A DNA stretch of 64,000 bases. It comes from CALFCE01 sp964411665. GTDB taxonomy: Bacteria > Pseudomonadota > Gammaproteobacteria > Granulosicoccales > Granulosicoccaceae. Below, in pieces: positions 16,767 to 25,707 of the stretch. The stretch's first letter is position 1. Each line of letters begins with the position of its first letter. The DNA is taken from the NCBI GenBank assembly GCA_964411665.1, contig CAYPMR010000009.1, forward strand, positions 1 through 64,000. The letters run 5' to 3'. Made by a program: the position numbers and the translations under genes. The notes below the pieces were generated by a model. It saw nothing but the letters and a program-made list of their open reading frames with translations. It was not told where the DNA came from and did not search any database.

Positions 16767-18488
16767 TCACTGATAGGCATACATCACAACCGTGCGTTGA
16801 TTGGCGTCTTCTTTGCCATCGTCAATTTTCGAGGCAGCAAGGTCTTCGCCCAGTCCATCGACTGCGTTGAACTTGCGAAAATCGAATCCTTCCTGGATCA
16901 AGTAGGATCGAACACGGTTGGCGCGACGCAGAGCGAGCCGCTGATTGTAAGTAGCATTACCGCTACGATCAGTAAATCCGAATATTGATACGCGATTGGC
17001 GCGATTTATTTCCTGGGCAACAAACGACTTAAGTACTTTCTCGGCCGCTTTGCTGATATTTGTGCTGTCTTTTGCGAAATAGATTTTGTATTCGACAGCT
17101 TTGCCATCGCTCACATCCTGACGAGCGAGACTCTGGCGGTCAATGGATTGCTTGGATGAATTTTCCGATGAACCCGGTTGTACTTTGGCTGCGCCCAATT
17201 TTTGTTCAGGTTCAGATTCAGGTGCCTGACTCTGCTGGTCATTAGATGCCAGCGGTTGATCTTGTTGCGAGCCAGGTTTTTGCAGATTATCCAGACGGGT
17301 GCTGACAATTTTAAACTGACTGGCATTCACTTGAAGCCGTGATTCGAGCTCAGCTACTTTGGCCTGCAACACCGCCACTGATTCGTCTGCTTGCCTGGCC
17401 TGCGTTTGACTCTGGTTTGCTGTGGTTAGCTTTTCAGACAAGCCGTTATCGAGTTGTTTGATTTGTTCTTCCATACTGGTGAGTCGATTATTGACGTTGC
17501 CTGTTTGTCTATCGTCCTGTTCCTGTAAGGCATCGAGCTTGTCAGTGGCATCAATAATCTGTTGGTTGATACGTGATTCAACACGCTTGAATACGGCGTT
17601 GTCATCTATGTTGGCAATTGAATTCTCCAAAGCTGCCATACGATCATCCAGATTGGTTGTCAGTGTGACCGCTGATTCAGCATCACCTGAGAGCGCGGAC
17701 AAGGCAGAGAACTGATTTTGCAAGCTCGATAGTTGCTGGCGCAATTCGCGGGCATTGCCTTCAATCGCCAACTGGCGTTCTTCGCGCACGGCCAGTGTGG
17801 TTTGGGTAAGTTCTTGTTCGCGATTTGATGCGATGGAATTTTTCATTTCAACCAGCTGGTTTTGCTGTTCAGAGCGTAAAGCATCAGCAAGTTCCACCAT
17901 GGCGTCATTGCGCTCCTGGGCGTTGTGAGCGCGCAGGGTTTTTATTTGCTCGGCAAATGAGTTGCTGTCGCTATCAACCCGCGCGAGCAAGTTACTCACC
18001 TGAGCCTCTATCAAATCAAGACGGCCAGCAAACTGGCTATCCGTAACATCAGTTGCTGCTATGGCTGCCGCAGGGGCAGGCGAGGTGAGTGAATTAGTGC
18101 TTTGTTCAATTTCGTTAAAACGCAACAGATTCTGTTCGTTTATCCTTTGTTGTTCAGCGAGGATAGTCTGCTGCCCGTTCATTAAGCCTAGCAGTTCGCT
18201 GAGACTTTCCTCAGCGCTATTGAGTCTGCTGGTGGCTTCCTTAAGGTCTTGCTTGTTTGAATCCAGTTCCGATTGGGTTTCCTGCTGGCGTGTCCGGGAC
18301 GCCTCAAGTTCGTCGTTTACTCGCTCAATCTGTTGTGGGCTCACACCAGAGAGCAGGGTTGCCATGCCACCCACTTGCTGGCTTGCCTGCGATTTCAAGG
18401 CACTCAAACCCGCTGTCGGATTGTTCATTTTCCAGTAGCCGCCGCCCAATGCTGTGGCCATGGCTAGAACTGCTAAAAGACTTTTCAT
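16767..18488 (-). CDS. OmpA-family protein with long coiled coil
   Basis: 573 residues. An N-terminal signal or anchor (LLAVLAMATALGGGYW) is followed by a long heptad-rich region (about 55-410, many Q, E, L and N) that should form a coiled coil. A low-complexity linker follows, then a C-terminal OmpA/MotB peptidoglycan-binding domain (about 455-573), with IYFAKDSTNIS, VSIFGFTDRSGNATYNQRLALRRANRVRSYL split as GFTDRSGNATYN and RANRVRSYL. It probably spans or spaces the periplasm by binding peptidoglycan at one end. It is upstream of the Rieske gene by 48 bp on the same strand, which is probably coincidental. ATG at 18488. Confidence 0.85.
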   Translation of the reverse strand: MKSLLAVLAMATALGGGYWKMNNPTAGLSALKSQASQQVGGMATLLSGVSPQQIERVNDELEASRTRQQETQSELDSNKQDLKEATSRLNSAEESLSELLGLMNGQQTILAEQQRINEQNLLRFNEIEQSTNSLTSPAPAAAIAATDVTDSQFAGRLDLIEAQVSNLLARVDSDSNSFAEQIKTLRAHNAQERNDAMVELADALRSEQQNQLVEMKNSIASNREQELTQTTLAVREERQLAIEGNARELRQQLSSLQNQFSALSALSGDAESAVTLTTNLDDRMAALENSIANIDDNAVFKRVESRINQQIIDATDKLDALQEQDDRQTGNVNNRLTSMEEQIKQLDNGLSEKLTTANQSQTQARQADESVAVLQAKVAELESRLQVNASQFKIVSTRLDNLQKPGSQQDQPLASNDQQSQAPESEPEQKLGAAKVQPGSSENSSKQSIDRQSLARQDVSDGKAVEYKIYFAKDSTNISKAAEKVLKSFVAQEINRANRVSIFGFTDRSGNATYNQRLALRRANRVRSYLIQEGFDFRKFNAVDGLGEDLAASKIDDGKEDANQRTVVMYAYQ

Positions 18489-18748
18489 GGATCAGTATTT
18501 AGTCTGAAAAAACGAAAAAAGGTCGTCCGGGGGTATTCTACCAAACACCGGGCAATAACAGGACTACCTGTCATCTTTAATACTGCTGTTTACTGACGGA
18601 AACCGGGTGTAAAGCCCCTGGCCAGCGCAAATTTGACGATCAAATTCGAGGCACCTGAAGAAGACTATGGCCGGTTTGCCGTATCATAACCCCTTCAGCG
18701 GCTAAGACAATGGACCTGTCGTTCAATCGGCATATTCGAGGGCGATTT

Positions 18749-21172
18749 GTGCAGAATAATGTAAAAGTAATTGTCATTGGTGGTGGTGTTGTCGGGTGCA
18801 GTGTTATCTATCATTTGACCCGTTTCGGTTGGGACGATGTCATGCTGATCGAGCGCTCCGAACTGACCTCCGGGTCGACCTGGCATGCCGCTGGCGGGTT
18901 CCACACGCTCAATGGTGACACCAACATGGCTGCTCTCCAGGGCTATACCATTCGCCTTTATCGCGAGCTTGAAGAGGCCTCCGGCCAATCCTGCGGTCTT
19001 CATCATGTGGGTGGTTTGACGCTTGCCGAAACACCTGAAAGGCTGGATTTCCTGCGAGCGGAACGGGCCAAACACCGATATATGGGTTTGGAAACCCGGA
19101 TTGTTACACCGGCCGAAATACCGGATATCTCGCCCATCACCAGCACGGAGGGTATTTTAGGTGCCCTTTATGACCCGCTGGATGGCCATCTGGACCCCTC
19201 CGGAACCACGCATGCGTACGCCACGGCGGCGCGCAACCAGGGCGCCGAAATCATCCTGAGGAATCCGGTTACAGCGCTACATAGTGAGAGTTCAGGCTGG
19301 ATTGTTGAAACTGCACAGGGCGAGGTGCACGCCGAGCACGTTGTCATAGCCGCCGGGTTGTGGGCGCGCGAAGTCGGCAGGTTCGCCGGTGTTGAATTAC
19401 CCCTGCATCCGATGGAGCATCAGTACCTGGTGACGGATGACCTACCGGAGGTCATTGAGCGCACGAACGAGTTGCCACATGTCATGGATCCGGCCGGCGA
19501 GAGCTACTTGCGACAGGAAGGGCGGGGCCTCGTGATTGGATTTTACGAGCAGGCTTGCGATCCCTGGGCGGTCGATGGCACACCGGCTGATTTTGGTCAT
19601 GAGCTGTTACCGGATAATCTCGAACGCATTGGCGATGCGCTGGAACTGGCCTACCGGCGCTATCCGGTATTGCAAAGTGCGGGCATTAAAAATGTCATTA
19701 ACGGCCCTTTTACCTTTGCGCCCGACGGTAATCCGTTGGTTGGTCCTATTCCTGGAAAAGCCGGACTCTGGTCAGCCTGTGCGGTGATGGCAGGCTTCAG
19801 TCAGGGTGGGGGTGTAGGCAGGACATTGGCTGAATGGATGGTGCAGGGTGAGCCATCGGTTGACGTCTTTGCGATGGATGTCGCCCGCTTTGGAGATTAT
19901 CCGACGCGCTCGTGGACGCGTAGCAAGGTAGTCGAAAATTATCAGCGCCGGTTTTCGGTCAGTTTCCCCAATGAAGAATTGCCAGTAGCACGCCCCCATA
20001 TGAAAACCCCGGCTTACGATATTTGGAAAAGCCAGGGTGCAGTCTTTGGCTCCGCCTATGGGATGGAGCATGTTAATTACTTTGCGCTGCCTGGCGACGA
20101 AGGTTTCGAAACCCCCAGCTTTCGTCGCTCCAACGCATTTGCTGCTGTGGCGGCAGAGTGTCACGCCGTGCGCACTTCGGTAGGTATTAACGAAGTGCAT
20201 AATTTCGGCAAGTATCAGGTGAGTGGTCAGGGTGCGCGACACTGGCTGGATCGCATTATGGCTGGGCGTATACCAGAACCGGGACGGATGTCGCTCAATC
20301 CCATGCTCAACAACAAGGGCCGGCTGGTCGGAGATTTTACCGTCACCTGCCTCGCTGACGATGGTGATGTTGAAAGCTTCATGCTTACCGCTTCGTTCGG
20401 CGCACAGGCCTACCATATGCGCTGGTTTGAACAGCATTTGTCTGCTGATGACGCTGTTGACCTTGGCAATATGTCCCTGCAACGCCTCGGCTTTCAGATT
20501 GCCGGCCCCAAGGCTGAAAGTCTGCTGCAGACGATCACCAGTGAACCGGTGTCCAGTGAGGCATTTCCTTTTTTCAGTGCACGCACGTTTACTCTAGGGT
20601 TTAACGACACAGGTGTTGTACTGGATGCGCTGGTGCAACGTGTTAGTTATACCGGCGATCAGGGGTTTGAGATTTACGTTGATGCTGATCAGCAGTTAGC
20701 CTTGTACGAGATTCTCTCGGCGGCCGGCAAGCCATTTGATATACGTCCATTTGGTATGCGGGCGATGATGAGTCTGCGTCTCGAGAAATCCTTTGGCTCG
20801 TGGATGCGTGAATTTAAACCCGATTACACACCTCTGGAGACAGGACTGGACCGGTTTGTTGCTTACGACAAAGCAGCTAGCTTCATCGGTAAAGAGGCAG
20901 CGCTTGCCGAGCGTGAAACCGGTCCTGAGAAACGCCTATGCACATTTCGTGTAGATGCAGAGGATGCAGATGTCTGGGGCGATGAACCGATTTGGGTCGC
21001 TGATGAGGTGGTTGGCTTTGTAACCTCTGGTGGTTTTGCGCATTACAGTGACAGGTCGGTTGCCATCGGGTTTCTGCCCACGCAGATCGCCAGGGCGGGA
21101 CAAGCTGTTGAGATTGAAATTCTTGGCAAACGGGTGCCGGCTGTTTGTTATGAAGGTCCGCTGTTGGCTTGA
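18749..21172 (+). CDS. FAD-dependent dimethylglycine/sarcosine dehydrogenase-like protein (DAO + GcvT domains)
   Basis: About 807 residues from GTG 18749, which has GAGGG six bases upstream; an in-frame ATG at 18710 lacks a ribosome-binding site. N-terminal FAD domain VIVIGGGVVGCSVIYHL, then STWHAAGGFH, whose His is the covalent FAD attachment site in dimethylglycine and sarcosine dehydrogenases. Middle FAO_M domain (about 370-430) and C-terminal folate-binding GcvT domains (about 430-805, with YTGDQGFEIYVD and SFIGKEAAL). Such enzymes oxidatively demethylate N-methylated amines and pass the one-carbon unit to tetrahydrofolate. The 3' end overlaps the convergent EamA gene by 25 bp. Substrate not determinable; dimethylglycine or sarcosine is the default. 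Confidence 0.9.
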   Translation: MQNNVKVIVIGGGVVGCSVIYHLTRFGWDDVMLIERSELTSGSTWHAAGGFHTLNGDTNMAALQGYTIRLYRELEEASGQSCGLHHVGGLTLAETPERLDFLRAERAKHRYMGLETRIVTPAEIPDISPITSTEGILGALYDPLDGHLDPSGTTHAYATAARNQGAEIILRNPVTALHSESSGWIVETAQGEVHAEHVVIAAGLWAREVGRFAGVELPLHPMEHQYLVTDDLPEVIERTNELPHVMDPAGESYLRQEGRGLVIGFYEQACDPWAVDGTPADFGHELLPDNLERIGDALELAYRRYPVLQSAGIKNVINGPFTFAPDGNPLVGPIPGKAGLWSACAVMAGFSQGGGVGRTLAEWMVQGEPSVDVFAMDVARFGDYPTRSWTRSKVVENYQRRFSVSFPNEELPVARPHMKTPAYDIWKSQGAVFGSAYGMEHVNYFALPGDEGFETPSFRRSNAFAAVAAECHAVRTSVGINEVHNFGKYQVSGQGARHWLDRIMAGRIPEPGRMSLNPMLNNKGRLVGDFTVTCLADDGDVESFMLTASFGAQAYHMRWFEQHLSADDAVDLGNMSLQRLGFQIAGPKAESLLQTITSEPVSSEAFPFFSARTFTLGFNDTGVVLDALVQRVSYTGDQGFEIYVDADQQLALYEILSAAGKPFDIRPFGMRAMMSLRLEKSFGSWMREFKPDYTPLETGLDRFVAYDKAASFIGKEAALAERETGPEKRLCTFRVDAEDADVWGDEPIWVADEVVGFVTSGGFAHYSDRSVAIGFLPTQIARAGQAVEIEILGKRVPAVCYEGPLLA

Positions 21173-22092
21173 TGTGCACGGGCTTCCCTGAAAAAAACAT
21201 ACAGCCCGCTTGCCACAATAACGCTTGCTCCGACCCAGGTGTTAAGCGATGGGATTTCGTTGAAAAACAACCAGCCCAGTGTGGCTGAGCCGATAAATTC
21301 GGTATAGCCAAAAGGTGCCAACACGGATGCCGGAGCCAGTTCCGTTGCCTTCACTACCAGCAGATGGCAGAGCGCTGCTATAACACCCAACAATAACAAC
21401 CATCCCCATTGGGTCACTGTTAGGGAAATCATCTTTAGCGCGGCCGTGTCAGTTAATACCCCGGCCGTGATGATCAATGAAAGTACGATAAATGCACCAG
21501 CACCTGCTGCAAACTGTGCGGTTTCTGCCTTGTCATGGCCAGCGACATAGCGAGTCAGCGCCATGTAAATGGCAAAGCACACAGCTGTCGCCAGTGGCAT
21601 AACAGCCGCTGGCGTAAAATTCTGACCTCCTGGTTGAATGATGATCAGCGCGCCCAGAAATCCAACGCAGACTGCTATACGTCGAGGCCAACCTACTTGC
21701 TCACCCAGAAACCAACCCGAGATTAGTGTCAGAATAAGCGGCTGGACAAAGAAGATTGCGATGGCATCAGCCAATGGTAAATACTTTAGGCTGGCGAAAA
21801 AAATCATCGTTGCGATAGCCAACAGTATGCCACGCAGCAGATGGATAAATGGTCGGCTGGGCCACAATGAACGACTGCCGTGCAAGGCTATAACCAGCAC
21901 GCCCATCAACATGGATTGAAAAAGGAATCGAGCCCAGGTGATCTGCAATGCCGAGACTGAGCCTGCCAGGTGCTTTGCGATGGCATCAATTGACGGCACG
22001 ATCATCAATCCGGTAACGATAAGTGCAATACCTCGCGGGATGTTGTCACCTTTTCTCCCTGCTACATTGTCGGGGTCGTTCAGTGAAGGCAT
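21148..22092 (-). CDS. DMT-superfamily (EamA) transporter
   Basis: 314 residues with about ten predicted membrane helices in two EamA repeats. First repeat: ALIVTGLMIVPSIDAIAKHL through ADAIAIFFVQPLILTLISGW. Second repeat: MPLATAVCFAIYMAL through ASVLAPFGYTEFIGSATLGW. This is the metabolite or amino-acid exporter branch. ATG at 22092. It overlaps the convergent flavoprotein gene by 25 bp. Substrate unknown. Confidence 0.9.
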   Translation of the reverse strand: MPSLNDPDNVAGRKGDNIPRGIALIVTGLMIVPSIDAIAKHLAGSVSALQITWARFLFQSMLMGVLVIALHGSRSLWPSRPFIHLLRGILLAIATMIFFASLKYLPLADAIAIFFVQPLILTLISGWFLGEQVGWPRRIAVCVGFLGALIIIQPGGQNFTPAAVMPLATAVCFAIYMALTRYVAGHDKAETAQFAAGAGAFIVLSLIITAGVLTDTAALKMISLTVTQWGWLLLLGVIAALCHLLVVKATELAPASVLAPFGYTEFIGSATLGWLFFNEIPSLNTWVGASVIVASGLYVFFREARAHQANSGPS

Positions 22093-22144
22093 TCGTGACT
22101 GCTAACCAGTGAAAGTAACAGGATCAAGCCGTGGAGAATAACAG

Positions 22145-23194
22145 GTGACAGTGGTTGTTGAGGTGGAAAGTCTCGTGAAACGGTTCAAAGTGGGTCGTTC
22201 TGCTCGATGGCACAACTGGTTCAGATCGTCGGTTGGATCAGGTGGCGACACGGTGCATGGTGATGGCGACATGTTAACGGCAGTTGACAGCGTAAGCTTC
22301 AGTATTTGCGAGGGAACCTGCTTTGGTCTGCTTGGGCCAAATGGCGCTGGTAAAACCACCACTGTTGAAATGCTGGAAGGGATAGTCGCGCCTGATGGCG
22401 GCACGATTACCTATCGTGGTGGGCCTCTTGACGCCTCTTTCAAGCAGCGTTGCGGCATCATGTTTCAAAACACTGCCTTGCAGGACTATTTGACCGTGCG
22501 TGAAGCGTTGCAGATGTTTGCCAGATTCTATCGTCAAACCTTGCCCATAGACGATTTGATTGCTACCTGCTCCTTAAGTGATTTTATAGAGCGTGATACA
22601 CGTAGGCTCAGCGGAGGGCAACGTCAGCGATTGTTGCTCGCAATTGCACTTGTGAATGATCCGGATGTCATTTTTCTTGATGAACCAACAACCGGCCTCG
22701 ATCCACAGGCGCGGCGTAACTTTTGGGATCTGGTTAACCGCATCAAGGGGTTTGGGAAAACGGTGATACTGACAACGCACTATATGGAGGAGGCCCGACA
22801 GCTGTGCGATGAATTGGTCTTTATGGATCACGGCAAAATCATAGCGCAAGGGGCGCCTGACGATCTCCTGGCTGATAATTTCGATAATGTGGTATTGCGT
22901 TTGCCTATCGTCAACGGCACCAACAATTCGGCTCTTTTGTCACTGCTGCCGGAAATTGCATCAACGCCCGTCTCGCCCATACAAGCGAAGACGCCGAATA
23001 ACCCCGCATCCCCAAAACCTGCCGGGCAGAGCATCGTCGTCTCGGAAAAAATGCTGGAAATAACAACACGCGATGTTGATGCTTCAATCACATGGTTGCA
23101 ATCGCAAGGTGTATCACTTGCAGAGCTTGAAATAAGATCGCGATCACTGGAGGATCTTTTCATCGAACTGACTGGTGGCGGATTGCGCGCATGA
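22145..23194 (+). CDS. ABC-2 type transporter ATP-binding protein
   Basis: 349 residues, GTG start. Walker A GPNGAGKTT (64-72), signature LSGGQRQ (155-161), Walker B VIFLDEPTTGLDP (DE at 179-180), switch TTHYMEEA. This is the DrrA/NodI-type exporter family. Two insertions are unusual. Residues about 17-45 (RSARWHNWFRSS..., glycine-rich) sit before the Walker A. A Pro/Ser/Ala-rich stretch (about 272-300) sits before the C-terminal regulatory part. The stop overlaps the next ATG by four bases (ATGA), giving a coupled two-gene exporter. Confidence 0.9.
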   Translation: MTVVVEVESLVKRFKVGRSARWHNWFRSSVGSGGDTVHGDGDMLTAVDSVSFSICEGTCFGLLGPNGAGKTTTVEMLEGIVAPDGGTITYRGGPLDASFKQRCGIMFQNTALQDYLTVREALQMFARFYRQTLPIDDLIATCSLSDFIERDTRRLSGGQRQRLLLAIALVNDPDVIFLDEPTTGLDPQARRNFWDLVNRIKGFGKTVILTTHYMEEARQLCDELVFMDHGKIIAQGAPDDLLADNFDNVVLRLPIVNGTNNSALLSLLPEIASTPVSPIQAKTPNNPASPKPAGQSIVVSEKMLEITTRDVDASITWLQSQGVSLAELEIRSRSLEDLFIELTGGGLRA

Positions 23195-24261
23195 AAAAGA
23201 ATCAGCGACACAGGCGTGATGAGTCAACGCCGGGTATCGCGGAACCTGTTCCAGCTCGCAGATTTAGCCTCGAACACTTTCTAGCTGTCTTTGGTGCGCG
23301 TAATCGTGAATTTATTCGTGATCGTTCCTCCTGGGTCTGGAATCTGGTTTTCCCGGTCATGCTCATAGGTGGGCTCGCCGTGATGTTCGGCAACGATGAT
23401 CGTGCCGAGTACAAGATCGGCGTATTTCCGTCGACACTTTCTGCAGATCCTTTTTTTGACTTGCGTCATGTGCAATTTGTTGAAGTAGCATCGGTGGATG
23501 CAGCGGTGGTCTCGGTAGAACGTCACCAGCTGGATTTACTGCTCGATACCAAAACCAATCGTTACTGGGTAAATACGACATCAGCGTCAGGTTACTTTGC
23601 TGAAAAAGTGCTCCTGGCCGGCAGCACTCACACGTATCAGCGCCAACCGGTTAGTGGTAGAGAAGTACGTTATGTGGATTGGGTTGTACCCGGCGTACTT
23701 GGCCTGAACATGATGTTTACATGCCTTTTTGGTGTGGGATACGTGATCGTTCGTTACCGAAAAAGCGGGGTATTAAAGCGACTCAAGGCAACGCCATTGG
23801 CGGCTCTGGAATTTCTGACAGCGCAAGTGTGTTCAAGGCTTTGGTTGGTTATGGCAGTGACACTGAGTGTCTTTTTCGGCACGCATCTGCTGCTCGATTT
23901 CACCATGCATGGCAGCTATCTGACTCTCATAGTGGTGTTGCTTGTGGGTGCGTTTTGTTTGATTAATCTCGGGCTACTGGTTGCTGCGAGAACAGCCAGC
24001 GAAGAATTGGCAGGGGGGCTTTTAAATCTTTGTACCTGGCCGATGATGATGATGTCGGGAGTCTGGTTTTCTCTGGAGGGTGCTCATCCTGCGCTGCAAG
24101 CATTGTCGCATTTACTGCCACTAACGCATTTGGTGGATGCTGCCAGACACATCATGATTGATGGTGCTACGCTGTTTGATGTTGCCGGCCATTTGGTTTA
24201 TCTGCTGATATTTGCGTTTGCCTGTGTATTACTCGGCGCGAAACTGTTTCGCTGGGAGTAA
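23191..24261 (+). CDS. ABC-2 type transporter permease
   Basis: 356 residues. A short Arg-rich cytoplasmic head, then one helix (WVWNLVFPVMLIGGLAVMF), an extracytoplasmic domain (about 70-165), and a cluster of five helices ending at LLGAKLFRWE. This is the ABC-2 (YhgE/DrrB-like) fold. It is translationally coupled to the ATPase. It probably exports a lipophilic compound or a polymer; no biosynthesis genes adjoin. Downstream 24262-24294 has a direct repeat (GTTTCGCTTTTTAT twice, overlapping) and no obvious hairpin. Confidence 0.88.
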   Translation: MKKNQRHRRDESTPGIAEPVPARRFSLEHFLAVFGARNREFIRDRSSWVWNLVFPVMLIGGLAVMFGNDDRAEYKIGVFPSTLSADPFFDLRHVQFVEVASVDAAVVSVERHQLDLLLDTKTNRYWVNTTSASGYFAEKVLLAGSTHTYQRQPVSGREVRYVDWVVPGVLGLNMMFTCLFGVGYVIVRYRKSGVLKRLKATPLAALEFLTAQVCSRLWLVMAVTLSVFFGTHLLLDFTMHGSYLTLIVVLLVGAFCLINLGLLVAARTASEELAGGLLNLCTWPMMMMSGVWFSLEGAHPALQALSHLLPLTHLVDAARHIMIDGATLFDVAGHLVYLLIFAFACVLLGAKLFRWE

Positions 24262-24294
24262 TTGCCGTTTCGCTTTTTATCGTTTCGCTTTTTA

Positions 24295-25575
24295 TTAATG
24301 TGCGACCAGGTAGCGTTCAATTTCCGGATTGATAACCGAATCCGTAAACGGTAACCCAAGCGTATTCCATACTGTGATTATCGACTTGATCAGGTGCGTT
24401 ATGTCTGACTCACTGTGTAAGGGCGTTGGTGTGATGCGTAGACGTTCTGTACCCTTTGGAACGGTTGGATAGTTTATAGGCTGAATGTAGATGCCATACT
24501 TTTCCAACAACAGATCACTGGCTTGTTTGCAAAGCGCAGCATCACCGACAGCAATGGGCACAATGTGGGTCTCCGATGGCATTAGAGGGATGCCGGCCTC
24601 TGCCAATTGCATCTTAACGCTATCTACACGTAGCTTTTGACGCTCGCGTTCTGCACGTGATGATTTGAGGTGTTGAATAGAAGCATTGGCTGCACAGGCA
24701 AGTGATGGTGGTAGTGTCGTTGTAAAAATAAATCCGGAGGCAGTTGAGCGTATGGCATCTATGACTTCACGTTTGCCCGCCACATAGCCTCCCATGACAC
24801 CGAATGCTTTCGCCATAGTGCCTTCGATGACATCCAGCTGGTCGGCAACTCCTTCGCGTTCACTGACACCGCCGCCGCGAGGACCATACATGCCCACCGC
24901 ATGGACTTCATCGATGTAGGTGTAAGCGTTGTACTGATGTGCCAATTTAGCGATTTCTGCAATGGGTGCGATATCAGCATCCATGGAGTAAACCGATTCA
25001 AAGACAATTAGTTTGGGGCGATGCAAGGGTTGCTGCTGCAGTAGCGTTTCAAGGTGCTGAGTATCATTGTGTTTGAATATGATTTTCTCTGCACGAGAGC
25101 GTCGGATACCCTCAATCATTGATGCATGGTTTAGTTCATCGCTGAGGATGAGGCAATCCGGAAGTAGTTTCGCAATTGTTGATATCGCTGCATCGTTAGA
25201 AACATAGCCGGATGTAAATACAAGGGCTGCTTCCTTGTTATGCAAATCGGCAAGCGCCTTTTCAAGTTCGACGATTGGCTTGTGCGTGCCACCGATGTTT
25301 CGTGTACCACCAGCACCTGCACCGTAGGTTTGAGTGGCATCCTGCATGGCCTTAATGACCGTTTTGTGTTGCCCCATACCGAGATAATCGTTGGAACACC
25401 ACAGTGTTATATCTTTGCCGCTCTGATCTGCGGCATCGGTATTGTGAGGTGATGGATACCAGCGCGCTAACGGGAATTTACCCGCTACGCGTTCAATGTT
25501 CTGAAATACGCGATAGCGCTGTTCAACGCGAATTTTTTCCAGTTCGCGCTCGAAAAATCGTGAATAGTCGATCAT
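24295..25575 (-). CDS. hemA: 5-aminolevulinate synthase (C4 pathway)
   Basis: 426 residues; condenses glycine and succinyl-CoA to 5-aminolevulinate, the first step of haem synthesis by the Shemin route. PLP lysine is Lys256 in GTMAKAFGVMGGY. DEVHAVG (222-228) carries the PLP-ring Asp and His. The substrate-binding N-terminus YSRFFERELEKIRVEQRYRVF, glycine-rich GAGAGGTRNIGGTH (85-98) and C-terminal INYPTVPKGTERLRITPTP are all diagnostic and distinguish it from other alpha-oxoamine synthases. Enzyme typical of Alphaproteobacteria, so informative about lineage or transfer. ATG at 25575. Confidence 0.95.
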   Translation of the reverse strand: MIDYSRFFERELEKIRVEQRYRVFQNIERVAGKFPLARWYPSPHNTDAADQSGKDITLWCSNDYLGMGQHKTVIKAMQDATQTYGAGAGGTRNIGGTHKPIVELEKALADLHNKEAALVFTSGYVSNDAAISTIAKLLPDCLILSDELNHASMIEGIRRSRAEKIIFKHNDTQHLETLLQQQPLHRPKLIVFESVYSMDADIAPIAEIAKLAHQYNAYTYIDEVHAVGMYGPRGGGVSEREGVADQLDVIEGTMAKAFGVMGGYVAGKREVIDAIRSTASGFIFTTTLPPSLACAANASIQHLKSSRAERERQKLRVDSVKMQLAEAGIPLMPSETHIVPIAVGDAALCKQASDLLLEKYGIYIQPINYPTVPKGTERLRITPTPLHSESDITHLIKSIITVWNTLGLPFTDSVINPEIERYLVAH

Positions 25576-25707
25576 GGAGGTATTTTAACCCGTGTTTGCG
25601 ATCGGCGCATGTTTGCAGGTCGCAAACCGGTACCGGGTCTGGCCAATTTCTACTATTCGGGATATCAGCAAAACTTATGATCCAAGGCTTTCCCTGTCAG
25701 AGGTGGT

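Noticed and set aside
19772..20482. Long open frame (236 codons) on the minus strand
   Set aside because: It lies wholly inside the plus-strand FAD/GcvT gene, has no ribosome-binding site and no domain; a shadow of the GC-rich coding frame.
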